The translations under genes and the position numbers were made by a program. Under the pieces are notes generated by a model, which was not told the DNA's origin, did no database searches, and worked only from the letters and a program-made list of their open reading frames with translations. Shown piece after piece: positions 1 through 13,600 of a DNA stretch of 64,000 nt (within the stretch, counting starts at the first letter, position 1; each line of letters opens with the position of its first letter). The stretch lies in assembly GCF_028389875.1 (NCBI RefSeq), contig NC_084702.1, forward strand, positions 59,684,553 through 59,748,552, given 5' to 3'. Origin of the DNA: Rhea pennata. Lineage: Eukaryota > Chordata > Aves > Rheiformes > Rheidae.

Positions 1-2755
1 TAGAAAGGAAATGATATTCAGTAGGCCCAACTTAATTACCGTAAAATGATACTGGACTGAAAACAGCGCAGAAGCCTAACTACTAAGGGAAAGGACCAAA
101 CAACTTTGTTATTTAAAATTCAGCTGGTGGGAAGGAATCAGGAGAGGATGCTGCTGTACATGTACAGCTGTAAAGGTAGTGTCCTGAGAAAGGTCTTGTA
201 CAGAGGCTGCTTTTGGAAAGGCTGCCTGTACACCTGTGGAAGAACAATGCCGGAAAGGGGAAAAGAGCACTTCCAACAAAAGATAACAGAGAGAGAAGAA
301 GCAAAGAAAAAGTTAATTAACCACTAAACTGCTCTCAGCAAAAGAGAGCTGAGCTCCCCTGTTGACCCAAGCAAAAGAAAAAAAGAAACCTTGATAAGAC
401 AGCTGAATACCTATGTTGATTTATACTGACATCTAACTCAAAGCTGATCACCAAGATAATACCATAATCTATGTCTAAATACTGCTTATGCTTTGATTAG
501 AAATTGCATATTTCAGCCCAAAGGGAAAATGGTCTTAAAAAGGCAACTATTTGTTAGGATTCTTCCAAAGAACAAGAGAAAAATCTATTACTGACTTGAC
601 AACAAAAAAATCACAGGTGGGCTTGCAGACAACTCAGTGAAGACCTGTACTCAAAAATGGCCAAGATATTAAGTGTTAAAATAGAATGGAGAATAAAATG
701 AAATATGCCTTTTTATTAAGACAGTGTAGTAGCTATAACCTCAGGGGAAAAAAAATAGGAATAATTAACTTAAGAGCATTCATCTTTGCCATCTGAAAGA
801 CCTCCAATCAAATTTTCCTCAGCTCATAAAATCAGTCATTTTATTTTGTTTCGTTATTATCAAGCAACCTGCTAAATATTATTACCTACCAACTGTTACT
901 ATCAGAACTTAATACAGCAATCTTTCAGGCAAAAAATGAATTTTATTTCTTTTTCACATAATATTGCTAATTATAAAAGATTTCACAAGAAGAACGTGAT
1001 AAAGAACATACTTTATTGGTTCTACACCATTTTAAAAACACCTATTTTTGCTCTATAATGTTTTAAGGCATGTGAAATATTAAAAATATAGCAAATTATA
1101 TTATTTATAGAAATTTTATTATATTAAATTATATTGACTGTCTAGGCACAAAGAGCAGATGCGATGAATAAATAAAATGTCTTTGAACATACTGGGGTCA
1201 TCCTTCACTAAAGTACCACTTTAAGATGCACTGCTCATATTCAGAAGAAATGGATTCTACAACAGAAACAAAACCTCAAAATGTCTCTTCGCATGCTACT
1301 CAACTCTGTTGAAACAAATGAAGGAAATGGAGCATGAACATTTAGCAATTAAAAAGTACATGGCTATACCACTGTTAAATCTGTCCCGCTATGTTACAAA
1401 AAAATCACATGTGCAGCTAAACAACTGAGAGTACTCTAATGCTTTGAAATGGTATCTTGCCCACAATACAGCGCTAACAATTCACTGTATAATAAGGATT
1501 ACACATTCTCACCTTCCATCATGCTAACTGCATTTTCACGGGTCATCTACGCATCCTTTTTTCCAGGTGACTAGACAAACGCGCACACAAACTTCACCTA
1601 AAAATACACTGACTCTTGCCAAGTAGCAGCAGGATGAAATATACCACAGCAACAATCCAGCCTTTGTCCCAGGCTAACACTCTACCTATTAACATGCTTT
1701 GATGCTTAGCCAAGAAAAATCTCAGTGCTGGGATTCTGGGTTTTGTGCCCAAACAATCTGGGTTTGTGCTTAATATACTATAGTCTGCTTTTAAGTTACT
1801 GCCAATCATTAACTCTACAAAGACTACATCTAGGGTTTTTTCTTTAAAATGAATGCCATATAGGTAAAGAATACAGAAAAATCTACATTATTTTCAAAAG
1901 AATAAATGAATCATGCAATCCTTGTGTCTTATTCAGAAAAATAAAGTATTTCTAAAGCCAATTCGGAAGTAATCTTTCCTTCCTGTATGTCAGTTACAGA
2001 TTTCTGGAATACTGGATTTCTTGAACAAAATATAAAAAGGAAGAGGAAAAGGAACACACTAGCTACTTAAACTTACAGACAACTTAAGAATCATTTCTTT
2101 CTTATCAAAAGAAATCATTCCTTCAATTTTCTGAAGTATTTAAGAGAAGACCTTATCAGTTAAAAAAGTAACTAATTAACTTTTATCCCTTCCTCTTAAA
2201 AAACAAACAAACAAAAAAAAAAACTTACATTTACCTAAATCAAATATTTTGCTTTCCATAATGAGTATTAGTCCCTTATTCTTTGGCAAAATGGCAGCAT
2301 TTAAAACAAACAATAATAATGTGTACTTTAAAGTGTTGGTATTATGATGTTATTTACCACAAAGATGAGAAAAATTCTAATAACCAAATGACTTGCTAAA
2401 ATATATAACATGGATCAATACAAGACATATCATTTAAGGTTCTAATTACCCTGAGACTCATTTAGTCCCTGACTCAGAGTCTCTAAGAATGATCTCTACG
2501 TATTTTATGCAGCTTGGTTTGGGCAGAAGGTCATGCTCATTTTCTGTACATTTAAACTAACTTAAAAGCTCCTCATTTCTGACAACTTGCTTCTGGCCTG
2601 GCTTTGTAGCCGACTTGCTTTTTTACTGAGGCTGTATCAGATATCCATTTTACAGGGAAATCATAAGCAACTATAAAAGTCTGATTGAAGCAAAAATGAC
2701 AAGAAAAAGTGGCTATGGGGAAAGAAAAGGAAGGCAATAGCCTCTCAAGACAGTC

Positions 2756-2759
<4 letters not shown>

Positions 2760-2798
<39 letters not shown>
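2760..2798 (+). repeat. Poly(A) tract, 39 A
   Basis: Thirty-nine uninterrupted A residues, with no AATAAA or recognisable element directly upstream. Confidence 0.95.
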
Positions 2799-2801
<3 letters not shown>

Positions 2802-4254
2802 ACTGAATCCCAAGAGTAAAGTCTTCCTCTGTCATTTTAACCAAAACACTCCTTCCCCTCCTTTGTCTCATACCACACAATGATTGTCAGATTCCAACCC
2901 AAAGTAATTTCAGTGGTTCTCAGGCTTGTTTCTATGAACTTTACTTAAATGAATAATTCCATTGGAATCACTGAGTCATATAAGCACTTGCGGGACTGAG
3001 CAACTTCCATATGACTGTGGATAAACATCAATTTATAAATTAGCAATTTGATTTCAAACCCATATTGAATTTATATGCCATGATAGATCACTCAAAGCAT
3101 ACTAAACATACACAATTTAATGCGGAAGTACATCAAAACAAAACATCTGACATTTAAGCAGGTATGACAGTGAGGTATTACATGGCCTATAGGCAAGTCT
3201 GTATATGGTATCATTACACAACTAGGATACTGATACTGGAATAAAAAATTCGGAAACAGGTTTCCCATCTTTTAGACAATCTTGAAACAGAACAAAGCCT
3301 CCCTCTTTCTCTTATATCTAAAGGGAATCTTGGTGCTTGTGATTTGCTAGTTTAACATTAGCCATAGTCAAGATCAAACAAAGAATCATAAAAATATCTA
3401 ACATTCCTTTTCTGGGAATCTAGTTTAAAGACACCTTTACATGTAGACATTAAAAAAAAATAGTTTATAGATTACACAGATTAACTGTGTGTAAAGTTTA
3501 TACGTTTTAAGTTATTTTTCAAAAGGCAGAAGTTTAAGACTGCTATTACATTTGTATCAAACACACACTCAACCCCTGAATGGGAAGGGACCTGCACTAA
3601 CTTAGAAGAACATATCAAAATAAATTTCCAAATCAGGTTTCTCCACATAAGTCGCATTAATTCATTCCCATAATTTTATGATACCTAGCCAATGAATTGC
3701 TGCCAACTTTTGTCTGTCCTGTTCCTCAGTGCCACATGGGGACTTTCCTCTCTTCTGTCAGGTAGCTCCAGCTCACACATACCTGCTTACCATAACTGCG
3801 GCAATAAAGCACAACAGACACGTCCTCTCAGGTAACCCAGACTTAAAGTATTTAGGATTCAAAAGAGCTCCACTTGCAAGGTGATAGGAGTCATAAGTTA
3901 ACTAGAACAAAGCACTTGCTGTGTAAACTAGGTATCAGGCTGTCTAATAACATTCCACAGGCCTTTACCTATCATATACGTAGAACTTTATATCTTTCTG
4001 ACATACTCTCTAAATTCTCTAAAGACAGTGACCCACTTAAAGCACATCACAACTCTGAGTTCAATTGAGTTTGGGTATGCGTGGAAGGACTGTTGGGGGG
4101 AAAAAGCCTCTACATTTATGAAGCAAAAACAGGAAAATATTTTGTGATCCTGAGGTTAATTTAACATGTAGTAACTGCTTTGTGTACTCTAATGCTATAA
4201 ATCCAGTTCGTCATTAATGGAATAATTAAATCACTCCTTCCCAAGCAGTTGCAT

Positions 4255-4850
4255 CAAAACCTTCATCTCTTTATCTGGGCAGAGTTGTGTCCAGATTTCC
4301 ATGAAGTCTTCCCCTAGTGGAGGAACATCATCCTAATGTATAATGAAAACATATATGCCACCTGAGTAATATGGAAATTGCATCTCCACTGTCCTTGCCA
4401 TGTCTTTACAGCCAGGTTGACATACTTGAATTAGTACTATCATGAGAATTCATGTGATGATCAAGTAGTTATCCTTGAAAGGAAAACTGCCACCTAATTT
4501 AGCTAGAGTGTTCATAATCTACTGTATCTACAGCAAATAACAAACCTAATGAAATTCAGGTTGGACATAGGTTGATCAAGATATAGAAAACAGGAAGACT
4601 GAACAGGAAGACTGAAACACTGAGGAGATAGAGCAATACAGCAGTATTTCCCCAGAGTGGAATCTTCATCAATTTAAAGTCAAGGAAAAACTTTGCATCA
4701 CGATAGATTTTCTTAGCAGAAGCTTCATCCACATGTTTGATATGCCTGACCCTTTCCATTAGAGAGGTACTGCACCTCCAGTGAAATTTTCAAACAGTAT
4801 TTCAAGCCTAGATTGAAAGAGTAGAATATAGGAATCCTAATATATTAACT
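4255..4850 (-). pseudogene. Unidentified coding-like relic, minus strand
   Basis: Two minus-strand blocks read like conserved protein. Block 1 (about 4846-4640) reads LEILFENFTGGAVPL, then after a one-base shift with a stop reads MERVRHIKHVDEASAKKIYR DAKFFLDFKLMKIPLWGN. Block 2 (4334-4227), right after an AG acceptor-like CATTAG, reads DDVPPLGEDFMEIWTQLCPD KEMKVLMQLLGKE and ends at TGA. Between them the sequence drifts. Amphipathic, charged composition and lack of low complexity suggest a decayed gene or exons. I cannot name the protein. Block 2 does not splice in frame to CWC27 exon 10 (phase 2 would give an early stop), so it is not an alternative CWC27 tail by that route. It could also be chance. 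Confidence 0.35.
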
Positions 4851-7550
4851 TATGAACAAACAGTAAAACACTCAAAACACTTCTGTTTAGTTTCTTTAAA
4901 AGCCACAAAAGGTTAGGATTTAAAAGAAATGTTCTGATATTTTGCATTAGCACAGGACTGGCAGAAAGATGTGCTGCTTGTGTGTATAACTGAATTTCAG
5001 CATGATGTAAGCCTTTCCATTCTCCAGAAAAACTGGTTAAAATGTTTACAGATTTTGAAACAGTTGTTATATCCTACTCAAGAAAGGAGTTGGGGGATAG
5101 AAAAGAAAAATTTCTCTGAATGTTTTGAGGAGTAAAGTAATTTTCTTATCCTGTCTTTGCGGAGCTTATAGGTTCTCCTGTCAAGACAGTATTTTCAGAT
5201 CTTTCTGTCAATACGTTATTGGACAAGATCACATAAAAGGAAGATTAGAGAACATGAGATTGAACTTCTTTGATTTCTAATGGTAACAATTTTAGTATAA
5301 AGGATCCCCCTTTAACACTCTTCAGTCTTTTCCAAGCCACAAGAGTTGTAAGATCAAAAGATGTAGAGGTGGCCCCTCAGTATCTAGCTTCCATTCTAGT
5401 GTTACATATTCCAATATTTTATGTATCAGACTCTATTTTAATACATAATATATAGTATATTAACAGATGGGGCTCTGGGGATGTTATTGATACACAGTGG
5501 CTAAATACTCAGTAAAATTTCCAATATGTTGTGCCGATTATATTACACCTAAAAATTACAACTCTTAGGGCAACGGGAGAAAGGCTAGAGACCACACAGG
5601 AGAGGTTTTATGTTCAGAGTAGTCTTGCACGAGAACACATAATACATCTTAATGCTAGTAAGCATAGAACAGTAAATTAAAAGTATCTAGAAGCTAACTT
5701 TTTTGTCACAAAATAGGTTCTCTGTAAAAAAGTGAAAAAAGAACAGACCATAAATTTCTTAAGTAGTGTCCTGCTTTAAACAGACTACACAGAACACAAT
5801 GAATTCAAATGTAAAGTGTTGTACCTCTATGGTTGCCATTTTATAGCAATACACTACACAGAATACCTACCTAACCTAATAAATACTTTCATCCTGTTAC
5901 ATAATCATTATTATCCAGTCTGTTTTCAAACCAAGACAGATAATGTATTTTGAATATATTCCTCTCCATCTACCAAAGCAGAAATATAGGAGAAGATATC
6001 TACTTTCATGTCACTACTCACTTAGTAATTTTTCTACTACAGTCAGTAATTAAACAGTTACTTTTTCATGAAATTAGAATTTTTCAATTTAATCTGTTAA
6101 ATTGTTTAAAATAGGTTTGGACACTTATTTTAAAAGGATGGAGAGTAAGATGATACATTATAAGAAAGTTCAAATGAAAGAACATAAATTGTAATATTGC
6201 TGGTTTATAACCATGCAGCACTCTTATTTTTAAGACTACTCATACAAATGGAGCACAGTGTCACACACTGAATGTCTGTTTTGAAGTATGAACTATTTTG
6301 AATAAAATACAAACACTTACAATTAAACTTCCACTGTCAGATGAAATGCAACTCTAACACTTACTTGTATAAATATGTAGACATTTAAAGTTCCAAGAAA
6401 ATTAAATTCAAAATACCAGGCAGCATAGTAATAGAGATCTAAAACTACTTAAGTATGCAAAAATACAAGTGCATGAGAGAGACTGCAAATGTCAAGGCGA
6501 TTTCATGCAATAGTCTTTTATAGTAGCACAGTAGTTCTAGAGATATATTTTCATCTGGTTTTAGTCCCATCTGACAATTTTATTCTTTAGTATTATCTGA
6601 CAGATGTTTTCCATTATTATAAAACCTTGTACTTTGTGGACTTCAGCATAAAAGACCTTTGGACCTGAAGTTAAGAAGGGTCATGATAAAAGGCAATAGA
6701 TTTGCCTGTATTATAACCAGCTGTAGCTAAAGATATTAGTTTCACTTTGTCCCCCCAAATGAAAAGTGGTAGGTTTAAATATGCTCATTTCTGTGTTTAA
6801 ATGAAATAGATGTCAACTTCACTGACAATCTCCCCTCCCCCACCCCCTTAACTTGTAGTGGATTAATTACACAAAAAAATACACTTCTTGAATCAGGCTA
6901 GTGCAAAATAATCCAGTAATACTTTCCCACAGGAAAAAGCACACTTGTCAAAAACAAAACATTTCAAATGAGCATGTCATTTCTGACATAATGCTATCAG
7001 ATAGTTTCTTAGTAGAATTCAACATGATTTCCTGCCTGGTTGTTAACTTGGCTAATTCCACAGTCAATCCAAATGACCTCTCTTGATTATATGAAATCAG
7101 TGAAACTGGTTTCTCAGTCCTTTCAACCAGGAAAGTCAAACAGCACTGTAGTCTGAAAAGCCAAATAGTCAGGTACCTGTAGGGTGAGGTAATGTTACTG
7201 TATAGTCAAAAGCATTTAACAAATTACTACTGTATAACAAATGCTGTGTACAGCAAGATATGAACACAAATCTCTAATTTTATGTAATATTTTCACTCTC
7301 TCTTGTTTCCATTCCATTAAATACTGACATTTGTCAAGCTATGACAAACCACAAGTTGCGAAGTCTACCTATGCTGGATCACTGTTTGAACACCACAGAC
7401 ACACTGCACAGTGCAAAAATATTACTGTGTCACTATGAAAATTTGATTTCAAAATGTTTTATGCATGCATCAACAGGATACCTCTGACATTACATACTGC
7501 TAGAAAGTCTTATCAAGCATTCCTCAAGCCAACAAAAAATGAAAGGGCTT

Positions 7551-7690
7551 AGATCATAGATCATAGAATTGGTAAGGTTGGAAGGGACCTCTGGAGATCA
7601 TCTAGTCTAACCTGCAAACGAGTAGCCCGCAGAGAGATTGAACCTGCAACCTTGGCATTATTAGCACCATGCTCTAACCAACAGAGCTGA
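7551..7690 (-). mobile_element. tRNA-Ile/CR1 composite SINE (TguSINE1-like)
   Basis: Read on the minus strand, the head GTTGGTTAGAGCATGGTGCT AATAATGCCAAGG matches the D-arm/A-box and anticodon region of tRNA-Ile(AAT), followed by a B box GGTTCAATC. The tail, from TTAGACTAGATGATCTCCAG to the terminal repeats of TATGATC, is a CR1 3' end. A tRNA-Ile head on a CR1 tail is the structure of songbird TguSINE1, which CR1 machinery mobilises. The first bases of the tRNA head are missing or diverged. It is not a functional tRNA gene. Confidence 0.8.
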
Positions 7691-8239
7691 TGTGAAATGA
7701 TATATGATAGCAAAAAAGCATATTCAAAACCAGCAGCAAGGTCAATCTACACCTAAGAATTTTCAGAACCGACTGAGAAGCTCATTTGCCTGATTTTCAG
7801 AGTGTGCTTGTTTCTTCCTAAATAAGTTTTGAGAGAAATGGAAGTGGCTAATTATACCAATGTTCTAAAAGGATATATATTCTGATCTTGCTGATAACTT
7901 ACAGGTTAACTAGTCTGAGATTAATTCCAGACAAAACTATATATAGAATGACATCAAATAAACTGATAAAGCAGAGGAAATTTTCATTAAAATGGTTTCA
8001 TTGCCCTTTATCTTCTGTAATTTTAAGTATGTCTCATAGAGAACTCTACAGATATGGCACAAAGGTAGTCTAACTAGAATGTTTTCAGGTACTGCATTAA
8101 AAAGTCAACAACATGAAACAGGCCAAAAGAACATCTTCATTAAGTAAGAATTAGGTAACAGAGTTGCTGATCAAAACAGCTGTCAGTGAAATACTAATTA
8201 CAGACTGGAAATGTAACTATTCACTCCAGGGAACTCAGT

Positions 8240-8935
8240 ACTAGACCCACTACTACTGAATGACAAAAACAGACACAGAAGCAAATTCTGGTAGAACACC
8301 AGAATGGAATTGCCCTATCAAGGTTGCTCAGTGATACGGGCCTGTTAAAACAAGAAAAGCCCAAGACAAGTAATTGCCAAAATCCAGGAAGTAGGAAACA
8401 GGATAAATATACAAAATGGGAAACTTGTTCTTAGAGAGCGGTGACTGAAAATAACCTGGAGAGCCCTAGTAATTTAAGAAATCTCAGTAGAATACTGTTA
8501 AGAAGGGCTGATGTGATCACTGTATATACAAACATGGAGGTAGAATAGAAAAAAAAAAGTTCTAGCTCTCCGTATATAGCATTAGTAACACTAATAACAG
8601 CCTATTGATCAAAGCCCTTTGAAGAATGTTGAAAAATGGAACAAAAAAGCCAGTTATCTTAGGACTTGAAAAAATACCTTATTGTGAAAGATGGAAGGAC
8701 TTCAATAGGTATAGCTTATCAAAAAGACAGAAAGGACTCAATTAGAATTCAAGTAGTTGATGTAACAGAAAACAGCATGCCACAGTGAACTTCAGAGAAA
8801 GGCAGAGGAGAAATACTCATTGCCCAGAACCAAGATAAAATTAAAAACTAGACAGAGAGTTGTTAGGGGTAAGTACCAAGGTATCTAAATCTAAACACTG
8901 GAACAAATTAAACTCTCCAGTCAAATGCAGACCAA
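8240..8935 (+). mobile_element. Ancient CR1-type LINE relic
   Basis: Highly diverged, with several phrases typical of the 3' half of old amniote CR1 elements: CTTATTGTGAAAGATGGAAG at about 8678, AGCTTATCAAAAAGACAGAAAGG at about 8712, and AACACTGGAACAAATTAAAC at about 8894. No open frame survives. Confidence 0.6.
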
Positions 8936-9563
8936 ATTGTACTCTCTTGATATCTACCAATTAGGTCTAAATGCCTTTTCTGAATGACAAACTGTAGTGA
9001 AACAGTGAGCTCAATATAGGGGTAACTGGGGGTAACTTAATGGCATGAGATACATAATTTATCCAATGGTCCAATTTGGCTTAAGATGCTATTAACAGAA
9101 TCTCTGAATTTACTATATAACAATATCAACAGAACTTTAATAATAGTAAAGTTAGTTATTATTCAGGAACTCAAAAGCCAATGTTATTAGCGTACAATTT
9201 ACATTTCTGATACCAAAGAAACAGCAAGAAAACACGCTGTATTGTTCGACGATGCCTGATCAGTTATTTCCGGTTTAAGAAAATGCAGGGAGTACTAGAA
9301 ATGTAGTTTATAAACATTATTGCAAAGAAAGAGTATCACAACTCTATATGGAAACAGATAAATTTCCCATTCCAAAGTGTGTAATTGCCTGTAATTACAT
9401 AGTATTCAGAAGACACTACCACTACTTATGAACAAACAAACAGCGTTCACAAGAAAGTATAAAAGTATCTTTCTGAATGCAGTAGGATGAGACTCTAGAT
9501 TGAATTTAACAAACATAAGCATAAACAGAATACCAGAATACCTGCAGAGGTGTCTTAAAAATG

Positions 9564-9589
9564 AAAAAAAAAAAAAAAAAAAAAAAAAA
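9564..9589 (+). repeat. Poly(A) tract, 26 A
   Basis: Uninterrupted A run about 100 bp from the 3' end of the CR1 at 9.69 kb. Confidence 0.95.
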
Positions 9590-9689
9590 CTCAAAAAAAT
9601 CCACACAACTAAAGAGCTGCTATACTTGTTACTCCAGCCCCCAGCACAGTCCAGGTTTAAACAAATAAATGAATCAGATGATGAAGTAT

Positions 9690-10560
9690 TCAGGTTGCAA
9701 GGAACTTCAGAATATCATCTATTCTAGCCTCATGCTCAAAGCACATGACATCCACTGTTCTCCCTTTGTCTACAGATACAGTCATTATACAAAGCAATCA
9801 GGTTGGTCAAGTATGATTTACCTTTGCCAAATCCATGCTGACTCTTTCCAATCAACTTTTTCTCCCTTTATGTGCCAGGATTGGCTTTTAAGTGCCACTT
9901 CGAGACCTTCTCCATGATTTTCCCAAGGACCAAAGTGAGGCTGACTGGATTATCCTTCTTGCCTTTTCTGAAGATGGGTGCAGCATCTGCAACATCCTGC
10001 CATCAAAGAGGAATTCTACAACATTTCAAAGATGACAGACAGCAGCAATGACATCAGTCAGCTCTCTCAGCACCCTCAAACATATCCCATCTGATCCTAC
10101 AGATTTTCTCACGTAATTCCTCACTCAATCCTCTTCTACTACTAGCAATTCCTCTCTTCCTTGAAGTTTGCCTCTAGGCACAAAAGCCTAGAAGACTTCA
10201 TTCAGCTGTGGGCCTCTTTTTTTTTTTTTTTTTTTTCCTCCTGTGCTTATTCTTTTACTGTTCATGCAGTGGCAGAAGTTCTTCCAGTTGCCATTGAATT
10301 ACCTTGCCAATTTCTACTCTAGCTGAGCTTTGGCTTTCCTAACACCCTCTCTGCATGTCCTAACATTTCCACATACCTCCTTTATAGTTTGTCCTCACTC
10401 CCATGTCCTTTGCAGGTATCAGTCATGAGTACCTTGTTTAGCTAAGCCAGTCTCTTGACACTTCTCTCCACCCCTGGCTGAGTACTGGAATGGACCATTC
10501 TTGTATTTGTAGGAGACTATTCTTAAAGACCTGCCAGGCTACCACCTACCAGTTCCTCAA
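9690..10560 (-). mobile_element. Old CR1 LINE fragment (reverse transcriptase part)
   Basis: The plus strand shows the complement of CR1 ORF2: AATCAGGTTGGTCAAGTATG near 9798, CCAAATCCATGCTGACT near 9828, GTGAGGCTGACTGG near 9935. A diverged 3' end (CAGGTTGCAAGGAACTTCAG) lies at about 9690. An internal deletion brings the 3' end close to the RT region. A poly(T) run sits at 10217-10236. Confidence 0.75.
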
Positions 10561-10677
10561 ATAAGACAAGACTATTCTCTTGATATCCAAGATCTGTGCT
10601 CTGCTACTTGCCCTCCTCACTTTGCACAGATGACAGCAACACAGAGATAAAGGATTATTGCTGTTCTCCTTAATCCA

Positions 10678-10695
10678 TTATTATTATTATTATTA
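10678..10695 (+). repeat. (TTA)n microsatellite
   Basis: Short pure TTA run. Confidence 0.85.
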
Positions 10696-13600
10696 CTTTA
10701 AGTGAACTACTGTTAAAATACAGCCACCTGAAATTTGGCAGAATACCTGTTGGAAGACCAAATTATACAAGCCAATTTTTTGAAGATACATTTATCAATA
10801 AATACTATCCTTCAGAAAACATAGTTAATAAATGTATTTTAATCAAAGCACTACATTAGACCACAGAAATTTAGGAAAAAAACAATGTAAAATACCAACT
10901 CATAGTTAAATTCAAGCAATGGTAACTACTCAAAAAGAAAAGTCAGCATTTCTTCCTCAGTAGTTCAGCTATTCTAGTCCCTTACTTCATATCGCCATTC
11001 AATAGTGTATCTGTCATAGGGATGCAAATTAAATTGGGGATGTACAGTGAAAAATGTTAAATATCCCAAAATACTATCTTGATATACCTGTGACATTTAG
11101 AAATAATTCATAAATTACTTCAGGAGCTACATAAATGTAATCATCTCAAGGTAACAAAATATGCAATAACTACTTAACACTGGAGAAAAATTATTAAATC
11201 TTTATAACTCTAAAGTAAAGAACTTGGGTCAGGCACCAAAGCAAATAATCTCACTTGCTCTAAAATCATTATGAGATCTTTAATGAGAGGAACAGGTGGG
11301 GAAAACAATTCTAATCCTGTTTAATATTCTCTTCAGAAAGCTGCCCAGATAAATATAAAAATCTTCAAACCCTTCTAGCCAAGACAGCTTAATAGCTCAA
11401 TTTCTTACAGTTCAGCTAACAAATTTTTTGAAGTTTGGAATGTCTAGAAATACTTCTATCTATTTCTATGTTTTTATCATTAATCAACGCATTTATGCAG
11501 TAAATTCCTTATTTGTACTTTATTTGCACACTGCATGTCTTGATTACAAGGAGCAGTGAAAATTAAAAAAATGCTGGTAGCTACAAACGTGCAGCACCCG
11601 AGCGCCACCTACAGGATGAAAACAAATGTTAAAGGAGTATTTTTTAATTAGTAGGCTAGAAGATTGTTCACTTTGAAGCATTCAGCTGATCATCTCCAGC
11701 CACTGACATTCTACAAAGTGGACATAATGCTGTTGAATTCGATTCCTATTATAATGATGGCAAACGCTTCCTTTATCTACATATATTTCTTCACTTAACC
11801 ATCTGTTTATACTTTCAAATTTAGTTTTAACATTTCCAAAAGCAACAGACATGTGGAATTTCTCTAACAACTTGCCAGAGTAAGTGGGAAATTCTTTTTC
11901 TCCTGAGGTTTCCTATCTAATACGAAATTGGAAAGCCTCTCAAATTATTTTTTAAAAACAAACACAAAAGGTTCAAACGCATACTGGGATCACTAAAACT
12001 AACTCCACCATTCTGAGCTCTCCACGTATGATAGCATTTAGAAGAACTGGTGCCTGGGATCTCAGTACCACGAATTTGAGAAGGTGTCTATTGTTTCCAT
12101 ACTGTTTCTCTGAAACAGATGTGCAAACCTGACTTCCCAAATGGATTTTGTATTAAAAGAAACAAAAGATACAAATGAATACAGATTTGTTGAAAGAGTT
12201 ATCCTTATTAAAAAGACATTACTTTGAAAAAATATTATTAAAAATTCAATTATCCTATTTGCAGATTTAAATTTCTGATGAGGTGAACAATTTTGATAGA
12301 TATCAGATGTTCCTTGGCCCTCTGACATGTTACTCAACATTCTCCTTCAAACTATGCCTAGTGGATCCAACTTTTGTTTGATATTCACACCTCCTACATC
12401 TTTGTCTGCTCTGATCAACACCATTTGGATCACAGTGGGTGGTAAAGTCCCCTGAGAATATTATCAATCACCTCCAGTGTACTTACAAAACAGATCACTA
12501 TTTTAGATAATGAAATGGTCTGCAAATAGTGGGCTGCTTAATCTTATTTTATCTCATCAGACTTTAAAGTTAATACCTATTCAGATCAAACAAGGCTATG
12601 TCTTTGATTTTCATGTCAGAGGATGTCAGACTATCATCTGGAAAGTAACAGATTCCAGAAGCTGATGTTACTTGTGATACTAAGTGGTGGCTCAGAGGGC
12701 TATAGCTCCCAACTGCTAAAACTGGATCTAATAAATAAAGCCCTCTTCTGAGGTAAAACAGCCCATAACTCTACTGCTACTGTTCTGTAAGACTGAAATA
12801 ACCACAAACATACAACACGCACCTTTAGATGAACAACCAACAGCTTATGGAACATCTACACAAATGTCTATGAAAATGTGAGAAATATCACGCAAGCTTG
12901 GACATAAAATATCTCACATATTCCAAAGCATATGCTCAGATTTGTGTCCCCTTCATGCCGCAAACTTGCTGTTACACCTTAACAAGTTTGGTTCTGGTAG
13001 CCATCCATGAAAAACCCCAGTGGACAGTTACACAGACGGTTGAGCAGACCATTGGACAGATGGGTATTAAGTACATACAGAGTCAAATGTCCTATTCTAA
13101 AGATTTTGTTCGGCTTCCCTATACTTGAGGATACTGTTTAAGAAAAAAAAACCAAAACTTTCCATGGAGAATTTTTTCATTTCTGTGTTTTTCCCCTTCA
13201 GTCTGATAGCTATCTAACATCGATCTTTCTCCAAAGTCCACCATACAAGAACCTAAACTAGATCATTCATAATTGTTCACAAATTTGAAAGACTGACACA
13301 CTTTTATTCAGACTTGTGTCCATGATCAAGGACAGAACATGGACCCTAAAAAGGTTCTATTTTTTCTATATAGGTCAGTATTATGTATAGGACAGTATTA
13401 TGTATAATACTTAATACTATGTTATGTGCAGAGTGCAGGATTAATCTATCACTGAAGGCATAGTATTGCAAAGCAGGAACTATTTCTTCCTGCAATCAGA
13501 AAACTGCTTCAGCACAATGTTCCAGCAAGATCTGAGACAGAAAACTACCTGATGTATCCTTGCCCCACACGCTGACATGATCATTTTTACTGACACAAAA

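Noticed and set aside
7620-7690. tRNA-Ile-like sequence
   Set aside because: Acceptor-stem halves are missing or diverged and it continues into a CR1 tail, so it is a SINE head and not a tRNA gene.
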